From Mesorhizobium sp. STM 4661 (lineage in GTDB: Bacteria > Pseudomonadota > Alphaproteobacteria > Rhizobiales > Rhizobiaceae): a stretch of 64,000 nt of DNA. Location of the stretch: assembly GCF_000359125.1 (NCBI RefSeq), contig NZ_CAAF010000073.1, forward strand, positions 225,056 to 289,055. Reading direction: 5' to 3'. The notes beneath the pieces were generated by a model that was not told the DNA's origin, made no database searches, and worked only from the letters and a program-made list of their open reading frames with translations. The position numbers were made by a program, and so were the translations under genes. Positions 51,994 to 61,449 of the stretch are shown here, piece after piece (positions within the stretch are counted from its first letter, which is position 1; the number at the start of each line of letters is the position of its first letter).

Positions 51994-52251
51994 TTAGGAC
52001 TGACAAAGGCGTATTTTTTCTTCGGTGCGTGCGAACAGGCTACTAGCGAATGCGCTCTCTTCATCTCCCCATTCGGCAGTGGCGGCCATTAAAGGCACCA
52101 TCTGCAAGTTTGCTTCATCTCCTGTCGAGCGACCCTCCTTGAGTTCGGCAATCTCGTCGTCACGCCTCGCAATGCGGCTTTCAAGATTGGCGATACGTTC
52201 TGCCAGGAAGTAGCGGCCGGCGCCAGAGTCCCCCGCGCCGGAAAGCTGGGA
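51994..52251 (-). pseudogene. Coiled-coil fragment without a start codon
   Basis: Directly after the methyltransferase stop, in the same frame, the minus strand reads RYFLAERIANLESRIARRDD and EIAELKEG, a good coiled coil, then runs to a TAA at 51996-51994. There is no ATG, GTG or TTG before the coiled coil. It may be the tail of a gene whose start was lost when the methyltransferase gene was joined here. Confidence 0.25.
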
Positions 52252-53061
52252 CTACGCGACCCCGCGCCGGCCCCAGGCTGCCATCACGACCGGCGCTAGC
52301 ATGCTCAGACGGGGGTTATCGCACAGCGCCATCGCCTCGTCGATCTCGGACGCGGTCATGCGCCCTGCGGCAATCATCGACTCGCGCAGCTGGGCCAATG
52401 TGAGCCGCCAGATGCGACCACCGGCTTCGCCCCCGCACCACATCGTCGTCCGGCCCTCGCACCCGACCTCCGCGAGCCCGGCGTCGGCGAGGTCACCCGC
52501 GACGCGGCGGCCATAGAACGGGTTGAAGCGGTGCTGCGCAGCGAGCACCGCGTTATGCTCGTGCAGGACGCGTTCGAACAACGCGGCTGCCTCGGCCTCC
52601 ATCCGGGGATCGGCCACCGCCGACACGAAGTCGATCTCTTCGGCGACGATCCAGCCGCCCGGCCTGAGAGCGCCGATCAGCCGCGGCAGCACGGAGCGGG
52701 GATCGCCCAGCCATCCCAGGACCAGCCGCAGATGGACGAGGTCGAACTCATCCTTGGGCAGTTCGTCGGTGAGCAGGTCGTGGACGCGAACCTCAAGCTC
52801 CGGGTGCGCCAGTTCGCGCAGGACCGTCGTGTCGAGGTCGGTTGCAAGCACCGACCCCTCGGGACCGACGCGGTGGCACAGCCACGCGGCGATCGAGCCG
52901 CCGCCCGCACCCACCTCCGCGCAACGCCAGCCCGGCCCCACCCCTCGCGCTTCTAGGCAGCGGATGGTGCCCGGGTCGAACAGCGTCTCAAGGGTCCTCA
53001 GACGCTCGCCCTGGGCATCGAGCGCATTCTTGAACGCGTACGTCTGGTCGTCCGTCGTCAT
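52252..53061 (-). CDS. SAM-dependent methyltransferase
   Basis: Class I methyltransferase of 269 aa. Motif I (AEVGAGGGSIAAWL) is near residue 50, and the acidic residue after strand 2 is in ATDLD. FDLVHLRLVLGWL is the post-III segment. The start is ATG 53061 with GGAGG seven bases upstream. The gene is very GC-rich at third positions and its protein resembles actinobacterial methyltransferases, so a transferred origin is possible. The substrate is unknown. Confidence 0.82.
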   Translation of the reverse strand: MTTDDQTYAFKNALDAQGERLRTLETLFDPGTIRCLEARGVGPGWRCAEVGAGGGSIAAWLCHRVGPEGSVLATDLDTTVLRELAHPELEVRVHDLLTDELPKDEFDLVHLRLVLGWLGDPRSVLPRLIGALRPGGWIVAEEIDFVSAVADPRMEAEAAALFERVLHEHNAVLAAQHRFNPFYGRRVAGDLADAGLAEVGCEGRTTMWCGGEAGGRIWRLTLAQLRESMIAAGRMTASEIDEAMALCDNPRLSMLAPVVMAAWGRRGVA

Positions 53062-53151
53062 CACCGGGCCTCCAGCCGAGCGTATCGCATCGAGCCCAAT
53101 GCGTCGACTCGTGCAAGCTCACAGCGGCCGGCGAAGCAACGCAAACGCTTT

Positions 53152-53472
53152 TCATTTCGGGGAGGTCGTGATTGCGCCCCGATATTCAAAAATATACACG
53201 TCGCCAGTTTCATCGCTCGCGGACGTAACCGCGACCTCATCAAAATTGCCGTTGCTTGTTGCGTCGTAATCGTTAGCGGCAAGGCCGAATGTAGCGGTCT
53301 GGATCAAAATCGCTTTCGCTCGGTCTAGCGCGGCGGGATCACCATCTGTGCCATCGCCGTTCGCCATATCCACGGTGACACACTCGCCACCCTCGCCGCA
53401 AAAGATGACGCGGAGGACCTGTTGCCCGTCCAGTGCAGTAGCTTTGGCCACTTCAGTTCGAACGATCTGCAT
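53152..53472 (-). CDS. Hypothetical protein
   Basis: A 106-aa acidic protein of unknown family. The central part is rich in Asp and Gly (MANGDGTDGDPAALDRAKAI), followed by NDYDATSNGNFDEVAV. ATG 53472 follows GGGAGG at ideal distance, the strongest evidence that it is real. No export signal. It lies alone before a CsbD gene on the other strand. Confidence 0.6.
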   Translation of the reverse strand: MQIVRTEVAKATALDGQQVLRVIFCGEGGECVTVDMANGDGTDGDPAALDRAKAILIQTATFGLAANDYDATSNGNFDEVAVTSASDETGDVYIFEYRGAITTSPK

Positions 53473-53721
53473 TTGAGCCTCCCAGATGTGTCCCCTCAAT
53501 GCCGGGATGGCTGTTCGGTTCCTGCGCGAGCACGTTCGAATCTACGGCCGCGAGCGATTGGCCCTGGTCCGGAGCGATACACTGGAATCCTCATCGACAT
53601 GTGGGTTGTTGCAAGGCTCTACGTCTGCCGCGCTTTTTGCTCAATTGAACCTTTGATTTAATCGGAACCTCCCGGGCTGACACCCGTTTCAGTTTCTCTG
53701 AAACAATGGAGGTTACGGACC

Positions 53722-53925
53722 ATGGATTGGAACCGCGTCGAAGGAAACTGGAAGCAGGTCAAAGGCAAGGTCAAGGAACAGTGGGGTAAGCTCACTGACG
53801 ACGATCTCGATCGGATCGCGGGAAAGCGCGACCAGCTCGAAGGCAAGATCCAGGAACGCTACGGTATCGAGAAGGATCGCGTCCGGAAGGATGTCGATGA
53901 TTGGTATGGTCAGCAGGGCTGGTAG
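53722..53925 (+). CDS. CsbD family stress protein
   Basis: A 67-aa CsbD protein of the classic form, starting MDWNRVEGNWKQVKGKVKEQ and ending YGQQGW. GGAGG precedes the ATG. A strong terminator follows 24 bases after the stop, so it is a monocistronic stress gene, like the CsbD gene at 49539. Confidence 0.88.
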   Translation: MDWNRVEGNWKQVKGKVKEQWGKLTDDDLDRIAGKRDQLEGKIQERYGIEKDRVRKDVDDWYGQQGW

Positions 53926-53949
53926 CGATCGCCTTTAATCAAAAGTATA

Positions 53950-53982
53950 GGGGGCGCTGTCATAAGGCAGCGCCCCCTTTTT
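53950..53982 (+). terminator. Rho-independent terminator of the CsbD gene
   Basis: GGGGGCGCTG and CAGCGCCCCC form a perfect 10-bp stem with an 8-base loop, followed by TTTTT. Confidence 0.92.
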
Positions 53983-54197
53983 GTGGCAGCGATAGCGGGG
54001 CCGGCGTCTGCACCTTCTGGCGTTCAGTGGCGGGCCTGATTGCCGAGACCGCTCCCGTATCGTGATGTGACGCAGTGGTGAGGGGCTGACGGTGGGGCAA
54101 ACCAATCGGCCTGGCCTGCGCTGGGCTTTTCCTCCGCGGTGTGGCCGACCACCGCCTCCCGGACCGAATATCGTGGAAGAGAATTTCCGAACGCCTC

Positions 54198-57100
54198 CTA
54201 CCGGTCGAGGATCGCGCGAACCTTCTCCGCCAATTCGTCGATGGTGTAGGGCTTGCTTAGGAGCTCTGTCCCAAAGTCCAGAGTTCCGTTGTGGACAAAG
54301 GCGTTGCGCGTGTAGCCGGTAGTATAGAGAATTTTGAGGTCAGGATGTGTCGCCTTGACCTTGTCCACCAGTTCACGTCCCGACATCTCCGGCATCACGA
54401 CATCCGTAAACAGGAGCGACGGCACTTGCCCTTTTTGGACTGCGTCCAGCGCTTCTCGCGGACCGGGCATCTCAAGGACCGAATAGCCCAACTCGCGCAG
54501 CGCCTCGGCTGCCATCAGACGGACACGTTCCTCGTCCTCGACAACCATAATGACTTCATCCGCGCGGCCCGGATGCTCCTCTGTCGGTCTCGAGACAGTT
54601 TCCTCCGCCACCCCGTCATACGAGCGCGGCAGGTAAATTTTCAAAGTAGTTCCGTGGCCTGGTTCTGAGTAGATTTTCACGCTACCGCCTGATTGCCGCA
54701 CGAAGCCATAGACTTGGCTGAGTCCCAGGCCCGTCCCCTTGCCAACGCCCTTGGTGGTGAAAAACGGATCGAATGCTTTGGCCCTGACATCCTCCGACAT
54801 TCCGGTCCCGGTGTCGGTGACGGCAATAAGCACATATTGGCCGGAGGCGATTGCGTTTTCTCTCGCATATCGGTCATCGATATGAGCGTTAGACGTCTCG
54901 ATGGTCAACTTTCCGCCCGCAGGCATCGCATCACGGGCATTGACCGACAGGTTTAGGAGAGCGTTTTCAAGCTGCGCAGAATCGACCTTCACCTGCCACA
55001 GGCCTGCGGCGAGCACAGTCTCAACCTCAATGGTTTCGCCAAGCGTCCGGCTCAGCAATTCGCTCATGCCGCCAACCAAACGGTTTGGATTGAGGCGTTT
55101 CGGCGCTAGCGGTTGCTGACGCGCAAAAGCCAGAAGCCGCTTGGTAAGTTCCGCCGCACGTTGCGCGCCCTCTATCGCCCCCTCAACAAAACTCTGGACG
55201 TTCGTATCACCCTTTCTGAGCTTGCGTTGCACAAGGTTAAGGCCACCGATGATAACCGCAAGCATGTTGTTGAAGTCGTGCGCTATCCCACCGGTGAGTT
55301 GGCCGACAGCTTCCATCTTCTGTGCTTGCCGAAGATGCTCTTCCGCTCTGGCACGCTCGGCAACAGCCTCAAGCACGCGTTGCTCGAGCGTGGCGTTGAG
55401 GGTCTGCAGCGCCTTGAACAATCGGGAATTGTCTATTGCAGTCGCGGCATGTCCTGCAAGTCCGAGTAGCGCGGACTCGTGTTCGGCTCCGAAAACGCCG
55501 GTTTCGGCATGCCCGAAGAATAGCCCACCAAGCACTTCGCCTGAGCGCGATGCGACAGGCACCGCCAGATAAGAGCGTACTGGAAGATGACCCTTCGGCA
55601 TTCCCTTGTTTGGTGAGTTCCTGCCATAGCGGGGGTCTTGCAGGATGTCGTCGGAGCGAACCACGCCGCTTCCAATAAAAGTGGGTGCGAAGACGGCGGT
55701 ATTGCGGGGCATCGGGTAGTTCTCGAAGGCCGAGCGGGACGCGCCTGACAAAGCGTAGAGCATGTAGCTGCCGCCCTGATCGTCGATCACGTTATAAAAG
55801 AACGCCCCGAATTGGGCTCCCGACAATTCCACGCCGGCGTCCGTGACTGTCTGCACGATTCGTTCCAGATCGAGCTCCGCCGCCACCGCGGCTGCTGTGG
55901 CGTTCATGATCTGGAGATGGCGCTGCGCCCGCTTTCGCGAGGTTATATTGATAACGGTACCGATGAAGCGGACCGCTCTTCCGTCTTCAAAGAATGCGTC
56001 GCCCGTGGCTGCGATCCACCGCTCTTTTCCGTCGCGCAGGCCGATGGTGCGATACTCGATGTCATACCGCGAAGTTGCTCCGGGCGTGAGCGCTCGCCGC
56101 ACCGCCTCGTCCGCCCGATCTCGATCTTCGGGATGCAAACCCGCCAAAAATGCGTCCTCATAGGTGACCTCAGCGTCGGGTGGTAGCCCGAACAGAGCCT
56201 TGCACCTGTCGTCCCATCGGAGATCCCTCCTCACGGGGTCATAGTCCCATGTACCGATGGCGGCCGCGTCTGTCGCCAGCCGCAGACGCTCCTCGCTAGC
56301 CCTGGCCGCCTGCTCGGAGCGCACCCGCTCTATGTGGGCCCAGCAGCGTTCTGTCACCTCAGTCAACAAGGCCAGTTCGCGTTGCGACCACAAACGAGGT
56401 TGCTTGTCGTGGATCGCCATCAAAGCGGTCAGCCGACCCTGCTTGACCAGCGGCATGCTGATGGTTGCCGCGATACCAATATCCTGGAACGTCTTTGCTT
56501 CGTCGGGCGCCAGTTCCGCGAGGTTATCGTTGATTACAAGCGGCCGGCCGGCGCTCAGGTTGGCTACAGCCAGACGCCCGAAATCCGCCAAGCTGTAGTA
56601 GCCGACGATACTGGGCGAACCCGGGGCACTCCAGTCGCCGCGGATGTTGAAATGGTCCTGATCCGACTCCATGTCTGCGTAGGCGCAGATGGAGACACAA
56701 AGGTGTTCTCCGAGCAGGCGGGTTGTGACTTGCATGACGGCGTCGGCGTCGGTCGCATCAGCGGTTTCCTTGCCGAGCAAATCGAGAAAGGTCAGTCGCT
56801 CGGCGCTGTCGCGCAGGCCCCGCTCGGCACGCAACCGCTCGGTCGCGGTGCGCATGCGGTTCGCAACTTCGGAAATCAGTTCGATTTCCTTGGGTGTCCA
56901 CTGCCGAGGCTCAGCGTGATTCAGATAGAGCAACGCAACTAGGCCGCCATGCTCTGTCACCGGCATGTTGATCACGGATTGAGCGCTGATCGCCTTCAAT
57001 GCGTCGGCATGGTCTTTCGTGCGTATATCAATTTCCGCATCGTCGAAAACGACCGTCTCGCCACGTTTCAGGTCTTCGATATATGAGCCGTAATCCCGAA

Positions 57101-57353
57101 AGTGAAGAATTCCCGCCAAGCTCTTTATGCCCGGCGCGTTCCAATCCCTTTCGATGGTAATCGTCTCGCGCTCGAGATCAATCGTACCGTAGCCGGCGCG
57201 GCTGACGTTGAATTGTCGGCCAAGCAACTCTGCGGCTGCATAAGCCAGTTCACCGGGGTCGTTAATTTCTCGAATGCAATCGCCCAGCACCGCCAGAAGC
57301 TCGGAGCGCTGTAGGCTTGCCTCGATATCGTGGTCGACTTTGACCCCCATCAT
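54198..57353 (-). CDS. Hybrid sensor histidine kinase/response regulator (GAF-GAF-PAS-GAF)
   Basis: A 1051-aa hybrid kinase. Two GAF domains (about 20-175 and 190-345) are followed by a PAS domain (355-475), a third GAF (485-645), a HisKA domain with His692 in GGIAHDFNN, HATPase_c (795-905; NLSVNARDAM, FDPFFTTKG, GTGLGLS) and a receiver with phospho-acceptor Asp984 in LLFTDVVMPEMSG. There are no membrane segments, so it senses a cytoplasmic signal. No response regulator or other partner is adjacent, so its output is unknown. The start is a double ATG at 57353. Confidence 0.92.
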   Translation of the reverse strand: MMGVKVDHDIEASLQRSELLAVLGDCIREINDPGELAYAAAELLGRQFNVSRAGYGTIDLERETITIERDWNAPGIKSLAGILHFRDYGSYIEDLKRGETVVFDDAEIDIRTKDHADALKAISAQSVINMPVTEHGGLVALLYLNHAEPRQWTPKEIELISEVANRMRTATERLRAERGLRDSAERLTFLDLLGKETADATDADAVMQVTTRLLGEHLCVSICAYADMESDQDHFNIRGDWSAPGSPSIVGYYSLADFGRLAVANLSAGRPLVINDNLAELAPDEAKTFQDIGIAATISMPLVKQGRLTALMAIHDKQPRLWSQRELALLTEVTERCWAHIERVRSEQAARASEERLRLATDAAAIGTWDYDPVRRDLRWDDRCKALFGLPPDAEVTYEDAFLAGLHPEDRDRADEAVRRALTPGATSRYDIEYRTIGLRDGKERWIAATGDAFFEDGRAVRFIGTVINITSRKRAQRHLQIMNATAAAVAAELDLERIVQTVTDAGVELSGAQFGAFFYNVIDDQGGSYMLYALSGASRSAFENYPMPRNTAVFAPTFIGSGVVRSDDILQDPRYGRNSPNKGMPKGHLPVRSYLAVPVASRSGEVLGGLFFGHAETGVFGAEHESALLGLAGHAATAIDNSRLFKALQTLNATLEQRVLEAVAERARAEEHLRQAQKMEAVGQLTGGIAHDFNNMLAVIIGGLNLVQRKLRKGDTNVQSFVEGAIEGAQRAAELTKRLLAFARQQPLAPKRLNPNRLVGGMSELLSRTLGETIEVETVLAAGLWQVKVDSAQLENALLNLSVNARDAMPAGGKLTIETSNAHIDDRYARENAIASGQYVLIAVTDTGTGMSEDVRAKAFDPFFTTKGVGKGTGLGLSQVYGFVRQSGGSVKIYSEPGHGTTLKIYLPRSYDGVAEETVSRPTEEHPGRADEVIMVVEDEERVRLMAAEALRELGYSVLEMPGPREALDAVQKGQVPSLLFTDVVMPEMSGRELVDKVKATHPDLKILYTTGYTRNAFVHNGTLDFGTELLSKPYTIDELAEKVRAILDR

Positions 57354-58301
57354 AGCCCCGGTTGATGCAACGCCTTTAATGCGTCTTGCCCTTCAAAGGT
57401 TCCATCGTGAGTTGCTGACAGCCCGGCCGGACCGGGCCACTGCAAGGATTTCCTCAAGCACTGACGTCAAGCAGCCGCTGGAACTCAACATTGGCTCCGG
57501 TCGTTCGATAGATCGAAACTGATGGAGCCCGCGCCATGCCTCAACACTTTGCAATGCCGCCAAATCCAATGCTTGAGCAGCCGGCAACCGAGGATCTGCT
57601 CCCCACTGTTCAACACAGGAAAGAAGAAGTAACGCCACAAAACGCTGGCCACGCGGCCGCGTCACAACAGGCGTTACAGCCACAGCTAACTGATCAAACT
57701 CGCGGTGTTGGCCGTTGATTGCGGTCAACGGTGATGGGGTCTTGGACTTGTTCGTCGTCACCTCGTGCGGTGTTGCATTGTCGCTGGAACCATCGGCGGT
57801 CGAAACGGTTGAGGCTGGTGACGGCGGAGCATGAGCTTCCCTCAAGCAAATGCTGAGCGCCCCCCGCCCTTTTCCGCCGTCACACCCTCACCACCGCGTC
57901 GGCCAGAAATCTCAATCGTTCCGAATCATTCCGACTTGCCCTTCCAGGGGCATTAGGATGGACGACGAATGGCAAGGAGCAGCTCTTTCCACGACCGCAA
58001 GCGATGCTCTCCCGAAAGCAGCGAGATCGCCGGGTCGACATGTGGACGATTGAGGCACTGGCCATGCGCCTAGGAAGATGCGGCGATGCGACGCAAGTCC
58101 TTCTCAACCGGCTCAGAGAAAACTGCGATCAAAGAAGCCAGGCGAAAGCTCAGGCAGGTACGGTGAGTGCTCACGCAATCAGCGGGCCATGATGTCGCCG
58201 TCCTATATAACGTGGCCCGGCTGCGCTCCGGCGTCCGATTCCAGCAAGAATAGGAACCTTGGCAACACCGCGGCGTTTGGCTGTCTCACAGGAGCCACGA
58301 T
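57354..58301. other. 948-bp stretch without a supported gene
   Basis: Several short frames exist on both strands but none has a good start and a protein-like composition. It contains the promoter region of the kinase (57354-57500). No RNA gene or repeat is recognised. A decayed gene cannot be excluded between 57900 and 58200. Confidence 0.4.
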
Positions 58302-58781
58302 ATGCACGACAATCACGAATTCGAAGGACAGTTCTGGAAGTCAATCCGGTCAGATATGACGGCCATGGTCGGGGTTCCCGGCGTTGATCCTCGGCCCATG
58401 ACAGCGCAGTTCGACGGTGATCGGAAGGTCATTTACTTCTTCACCGCCAAGGATACCGAACTTGCAGAAAACGCCTCAAGCGTCAAAGCAGCGACCCTTG
58501 TTTACGCGGCGAAAGGCCATGACCTTTTCGCGACTGTCCACGGTACTCTACAGACCGACAATGACCGCGCCACAATCGATCGACTGTGGAATCGCTTTGT
58601 CGCGGCCTGGTTTGAGCAAGGGAAGGACGATCCCAAACTCTGTCTGCTGCGGTTCGATCCGACCCAGGCCGAGATCTGGAAAGATGCTTCCAGCGTCGTG
58701 GCCGGAATAAAGATGTTCCTCGGCATGGGGGATCCCAAGGAAGACTTCAAGGACAGCGTGGCAAAGGTGAGACTGACGTAG
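58302..58781 (+). CDS. Pyridoxamine 5'-phosphate oxidase-like general stress protein
   Basis: A 159-aa protein of the split-barrel PPOX fold, general stress protein 26 group. Segments FWKSIRSDMTAMVGV, RPMTAQFDGDRKVIYFFTAKDT and ATVHGTLQTDND fit. Such proteins bind flavin and are induced by stress. AGGAGCC precedes ATG 58302 by a good distance. It is monocistronic. Confidence 0.82.
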   Translation: MHDNHEFEGQFWKSIRSDMTAMVGVPGVDPRPMTAQFDGDRKVIYFFTAKDTELAENASSVKAATLVYAAKGHDLFATVHGTLQTDNDRATIDRLWNRFVAAWFEQGKDDPKLCLLRFDPTQAEIWKDASSVVAGIKMFLGMGDPKEDFKDSVAKVRLT

Positions 58782-59540
58782 CGGGCGGTCGACCAAGTTA
58801 CCGCCGACGCCAAATGGGACAAGACCTTACTAGACGACGAGATTCTGGCCTCGACCACGCTAACTCTCTTCCAAGCCGGCATCGTCAACGAAACGAACTT
58901 GCTCTCACATGTTCGCTGGCGCCGCCACGACTTCACGAAGCGGATCGGTTAGCCCGAGATCGGCGCACAATGCATATTCAGCAAGTCGTGAATTGACCTG
59001 CGTTCTTGGAACCAGCATGCTGCGCTGCACAAATCATGGAAAATCAGATGGCGTTACGGATCAAGTTGCCGAAAGGCACCCTGAAGGTGAAGACCTATCG
59101 AGAACTGCGGACTCGCGAACGCGAACGGCGCGTCCCGGTTGTGAAGATCGGATCGATGTACGTGATTTGGTGGTCGAACAAACAAACGTCTTCGGAGGAT
59201 CGGCAGCAGGATCGTTGAGGGAATACCTCTGAGAACAACTGCAATACGCGAGGGAGCGCCGCATCCTGTGCAGCGGATGCCGTAGAGCTGACAACGAGTA
59301 GAGGCCTCGTGTCGGACAGGATCGGTGATCGCGATTTGGGGGGACGGCAAGTAGGAACAGTGACGGCTACACTGCTTCGCCGATCGAGAGGCGGCGGCGG
59401 CCTTCCTTGACGGGGTCATATTCGATCCGAGGCGAGACCGGGAGAATGGGCGCGCACGCCGTCCAGCGCCGGCCAGGGTAACTATGAGAGCATTCTGGAG
59501 CTGCGGCCGCTGAGCGTGGCCGAGATCCTGCGCAATTGAG
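58782..59540. other. 759-bp stretch with gene remnants
   Basis: No intact gene. A short frame starting MALRIKLPKGTLKVKTYREL (59048-59218) has no ribosome-binding site. A plus-strand frame ending NYESILELRPLSVAEILRN with TGA near 59540 looks like the tail of a lost gene whose body is missing. These are too weak for separate entries. Confidence 0.35.
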
Positions 59541-60123
59541 TCATGCGCGTTCGGCGCGCACCGTCTCGGCAGCGAGCGAGCCTGTTGGCAGGGGTCGCAA
59601 AAGCTCGGCCTCTGGCTTCGTCAGATTGATCCAAGCCGTCCAGTTCTCAGGCTGAAGCACCACGACCTGCCGGCGCGACATCCGGTCCGGGATCGGTCGT
59701 CAGCATAGTGAAGGTAGGCGGCTTGTTGCCGACACCTTCTCGCCAAAGCCCCGCTATGACCATGAACGGAGAGCCGTTCAGAGTGAATCGATGTTTCGCT
59801 TTGGGGTACTTAGTGCCGGTAAATTCGAAGAACGCCGACGCGGGAACGAGACAGCGCTTGCTGTTGCCGAACTGGCGGCCCTCGGAGCGGAAGTTGAAGA
59901 CAGGTCCGCCTTTTGGTCCGGACGGCGGAAAACCGAAGGTCATCGAGGCCAGTTCGATGGTGTCGCCGGCGGCGCGCATGATGGGCGCGGGGTCGTTGAT
60001 GCGAATGTCATCCGCCTTGGGTAGATCGAGCTCGGTCTGGTGGGCGGGGATCTTGAGTGCCAGCGACTCCATCATCCGGCAATATTCGGCCCAGGCGATA
60101 TGCTGCTCGTAGTCATTGCACAT
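59541..60123 (-). pseudogene. SRAP (HMCES/YedK-type) peptidase with a deletion frameshift
   Basis: SOS response-associated peptidases crosslink to abasic sites through Cys2. Here the start MCNDYEQH keeps Cys2, and NFRSEG, CLVPASAFFEFT and GLWREG are intact. After TTDPGPDVAP the frame breaks. The next frame continues RQVVVLQPENWTAWINLTKP and on to a TGA at 59543-59541. The break removes about ten bases that normally encode YHD, just where the conserved catalytic His of this family lies. GGAG precedes ATG 60123. The truncated frame alone would end at 59647. The gene is probably inactive unless this is a sequencing error. Confidence 0.78.
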
Positions 60124-60269
60124 GAAAGGCTCCGGATCTGTGATCTCCGACAGACCCATGGCATATCTTGACGAGGACCAGGAGGAAACACATATCGATC
60201 GCGGGCGAAGGCCGCTGGTGGCTTGCGCCTATTCAGAAACAGGACAATTCGTTCGACTTGGAGGATCTG

Positions 60270-60572
60270 ATGAACGATCGGATGTTCGATAGCCCCGTTT
60301 TCGTGAAGGACGGAACCAGTCTCATCCAAGAGATTGCTTGCCTCGAAGACGCGCTGGAATTTCTCTACGAGTGGCCCAGGAACCGCCGCGGGCCTATTTA
60401 CGATACGGCTCTTCGTGCCTGCCAAAGAGCGTTCGACGGTGACTACCCGTTGTCCGCGGCAAGGCAGGCATTCGCCGGCTTCGCAAAGGCTGCTAGAATC
60501 CTTGAGGAAGTCGCGACTCCACTGCCCTGGATGGCCGTTAAGTCCGGTCACAGCGGTGGCTTGGCCACCTAA
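60270..60572 (+). CDS. DUF982 domain protein, copy 1
   Basis: A 100-aa DUF982 protein. The family pattern is clear: EDALEFLYEWPRNRRGPIYD, then ACQRAF, then ARQAFAGFAKAARI. The ATG at 60270 follows GGAGGATCTG. A longer frame from 60168 lacks support. DUF982 is a small family common in rhizobia, with no known function. A second copy follows at once and a third, broken copy lies at 61450. Confidence 0.8.
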   Translation: MNDRMFDSPVFVKDGTSLIQEIACLEDALEFLYEWPRNRRGPIYDTALRACQRAFDGDYPLSAARQAFAGFAKAARILEEVATPLPWMAVKSGHSGGLAT

Positions 60573-60594
60573 CCGCTTCAAATGGGAGGTCATG

Positions 60595-60879
60595 ATGCTT
60601 TCGAAGCCGTTCGAAAAGCCGATCCGGGTATGGGTCGGCCTTGGTTTTCCCCGTCAACTGAACACCGTCATCGACGCCTACCAGTTTGCGCAGGAATGGT
60701 GCGGAAACAGTCCTGAACAAAGGGCTGCCGTTCGTGCTTGCAAGGCCGCGCTGACCGGTGACGTTGACGCCGAAACCGCGCGTGGGGTGTTTGTCGCCTT
60801 TGCCCGGAAAAAGGATATCCTGATGGAGGATATCGCGATGCCGGTCATGACGGCTGGACCGCGTGCACACCACGCTTGA
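60595..60879 (+). CDS. DUF982 domain protein, copy 2
   Basis: A 94-aa DUF982 protein, starting MLSKPFEKPIRVWVGLGFPR and with AYQFAQEWCGNSPEQRAAV, ACKAALTGDVDAETARGVFV. The start at 60595 has GGAGG five bases upstream; ATG 60592 is too close. It lies 22 bases after copy 1, so both are on one transcript and may form a tandem duplicate, though they have diverged well. Confidence 0.8.
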   Translation: MLSKPFEKPIRVWVGLGFPRQLNTVIDAYQFAQEWCGNSPEQRAAVRACKAALTGDVDAETARGVFVAFARKKDILMEDIAMPVMTAGPRAHHA

Positions 60880-60919
60880 GGCCCATATAGGGCGGCAGTG
60901 GTCACGCTGCCGCCCAGCG

Positions 60920-61141
60920 CTACTCCGGCAGCCCCGGGGTAAAATGGATGATAGCATCGAGGATTGTCCGGTAGAGACTGTCGACGTCCTCGTCGATTTC
61001 GTCGCGCTTGATCCCGACCGATTTGGCGTCAGCAATCAGTTTGTGCGTCAGCTCGTCGATCGAAACCACATCAGCTTTCGCCGTCTCGGGAACGTTGTTT
61101 TCAATCCACTTGTGCAGGAAGTTAATGCCGCGTTTGCTCAT
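60920..61141 (-). CDS. DUF768 family protein
   Basis: A 73-aa protein that starts MSKRGINFLHKWIENNVPE, the hallmark of DUF768, a family found mainly in Mesorhizobium and relatives. The rest (DELTHKLIADAKSVGIKRDE, IDEDVDSLYRTILDAI) fits. Function is unknown. It is a good taxonomic hint for the genus. ATG 61141 is the likely start. Confidence 0.8.
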   Translation of the reverse strand: MSKRGINFLHKWIENNVPETAKADVVSIDELTHKLIADAKSVGIKRDEIDEDVDSLYRTILDAIIHFTPGLPE

Positions 61142-61449
61142 CGCACTTAAGCCGGCTGACGGCATTAGGTTCCGGCGGGCGGCTCGCTGACGCCGGTTTC
61201 GTCAAGCTCTGCCTCCAGCCGGTCACCCACGGGCTTGGCCTTACCAACACCTGCCACGGGCACGCGTCAAAGCCTCGGAGCCACGCGTCGGCGTATTCTT
61301 CCAAAACGGCGGAACTTCACGCTCCTTGCCGTCCTTTCGCGCCTGAACGCCATACATCCAAGTGTGACACGCTCCTGGTCACTCTTAGCCACCGCCATTT
61401 GCATTGCCCTCCCCGTAAATGGCGCAATGACCTATGGGCGCGCCAGACG
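61142..61449. other. 308-bp stretch with a possible broken small gene
   Basis: On the minus strand a frame reads YGVQARKDGKEREVPPFWKN before a stop, and the next frame continues GKAKPVGDRLEAELDETGVS to a TAA near 61164. Joined by a frameshift they would form one small protein of about 65 aa, but I do not recognise the family. Confidence 0.3.

Noticed and set aside
57393..57845. 150-codon minus-strand frame upstream of the kinase
   Set aside because: No start context and a Ser/Pro/Arg composition without motifs; the region is more likely kinase promoter and spacer.
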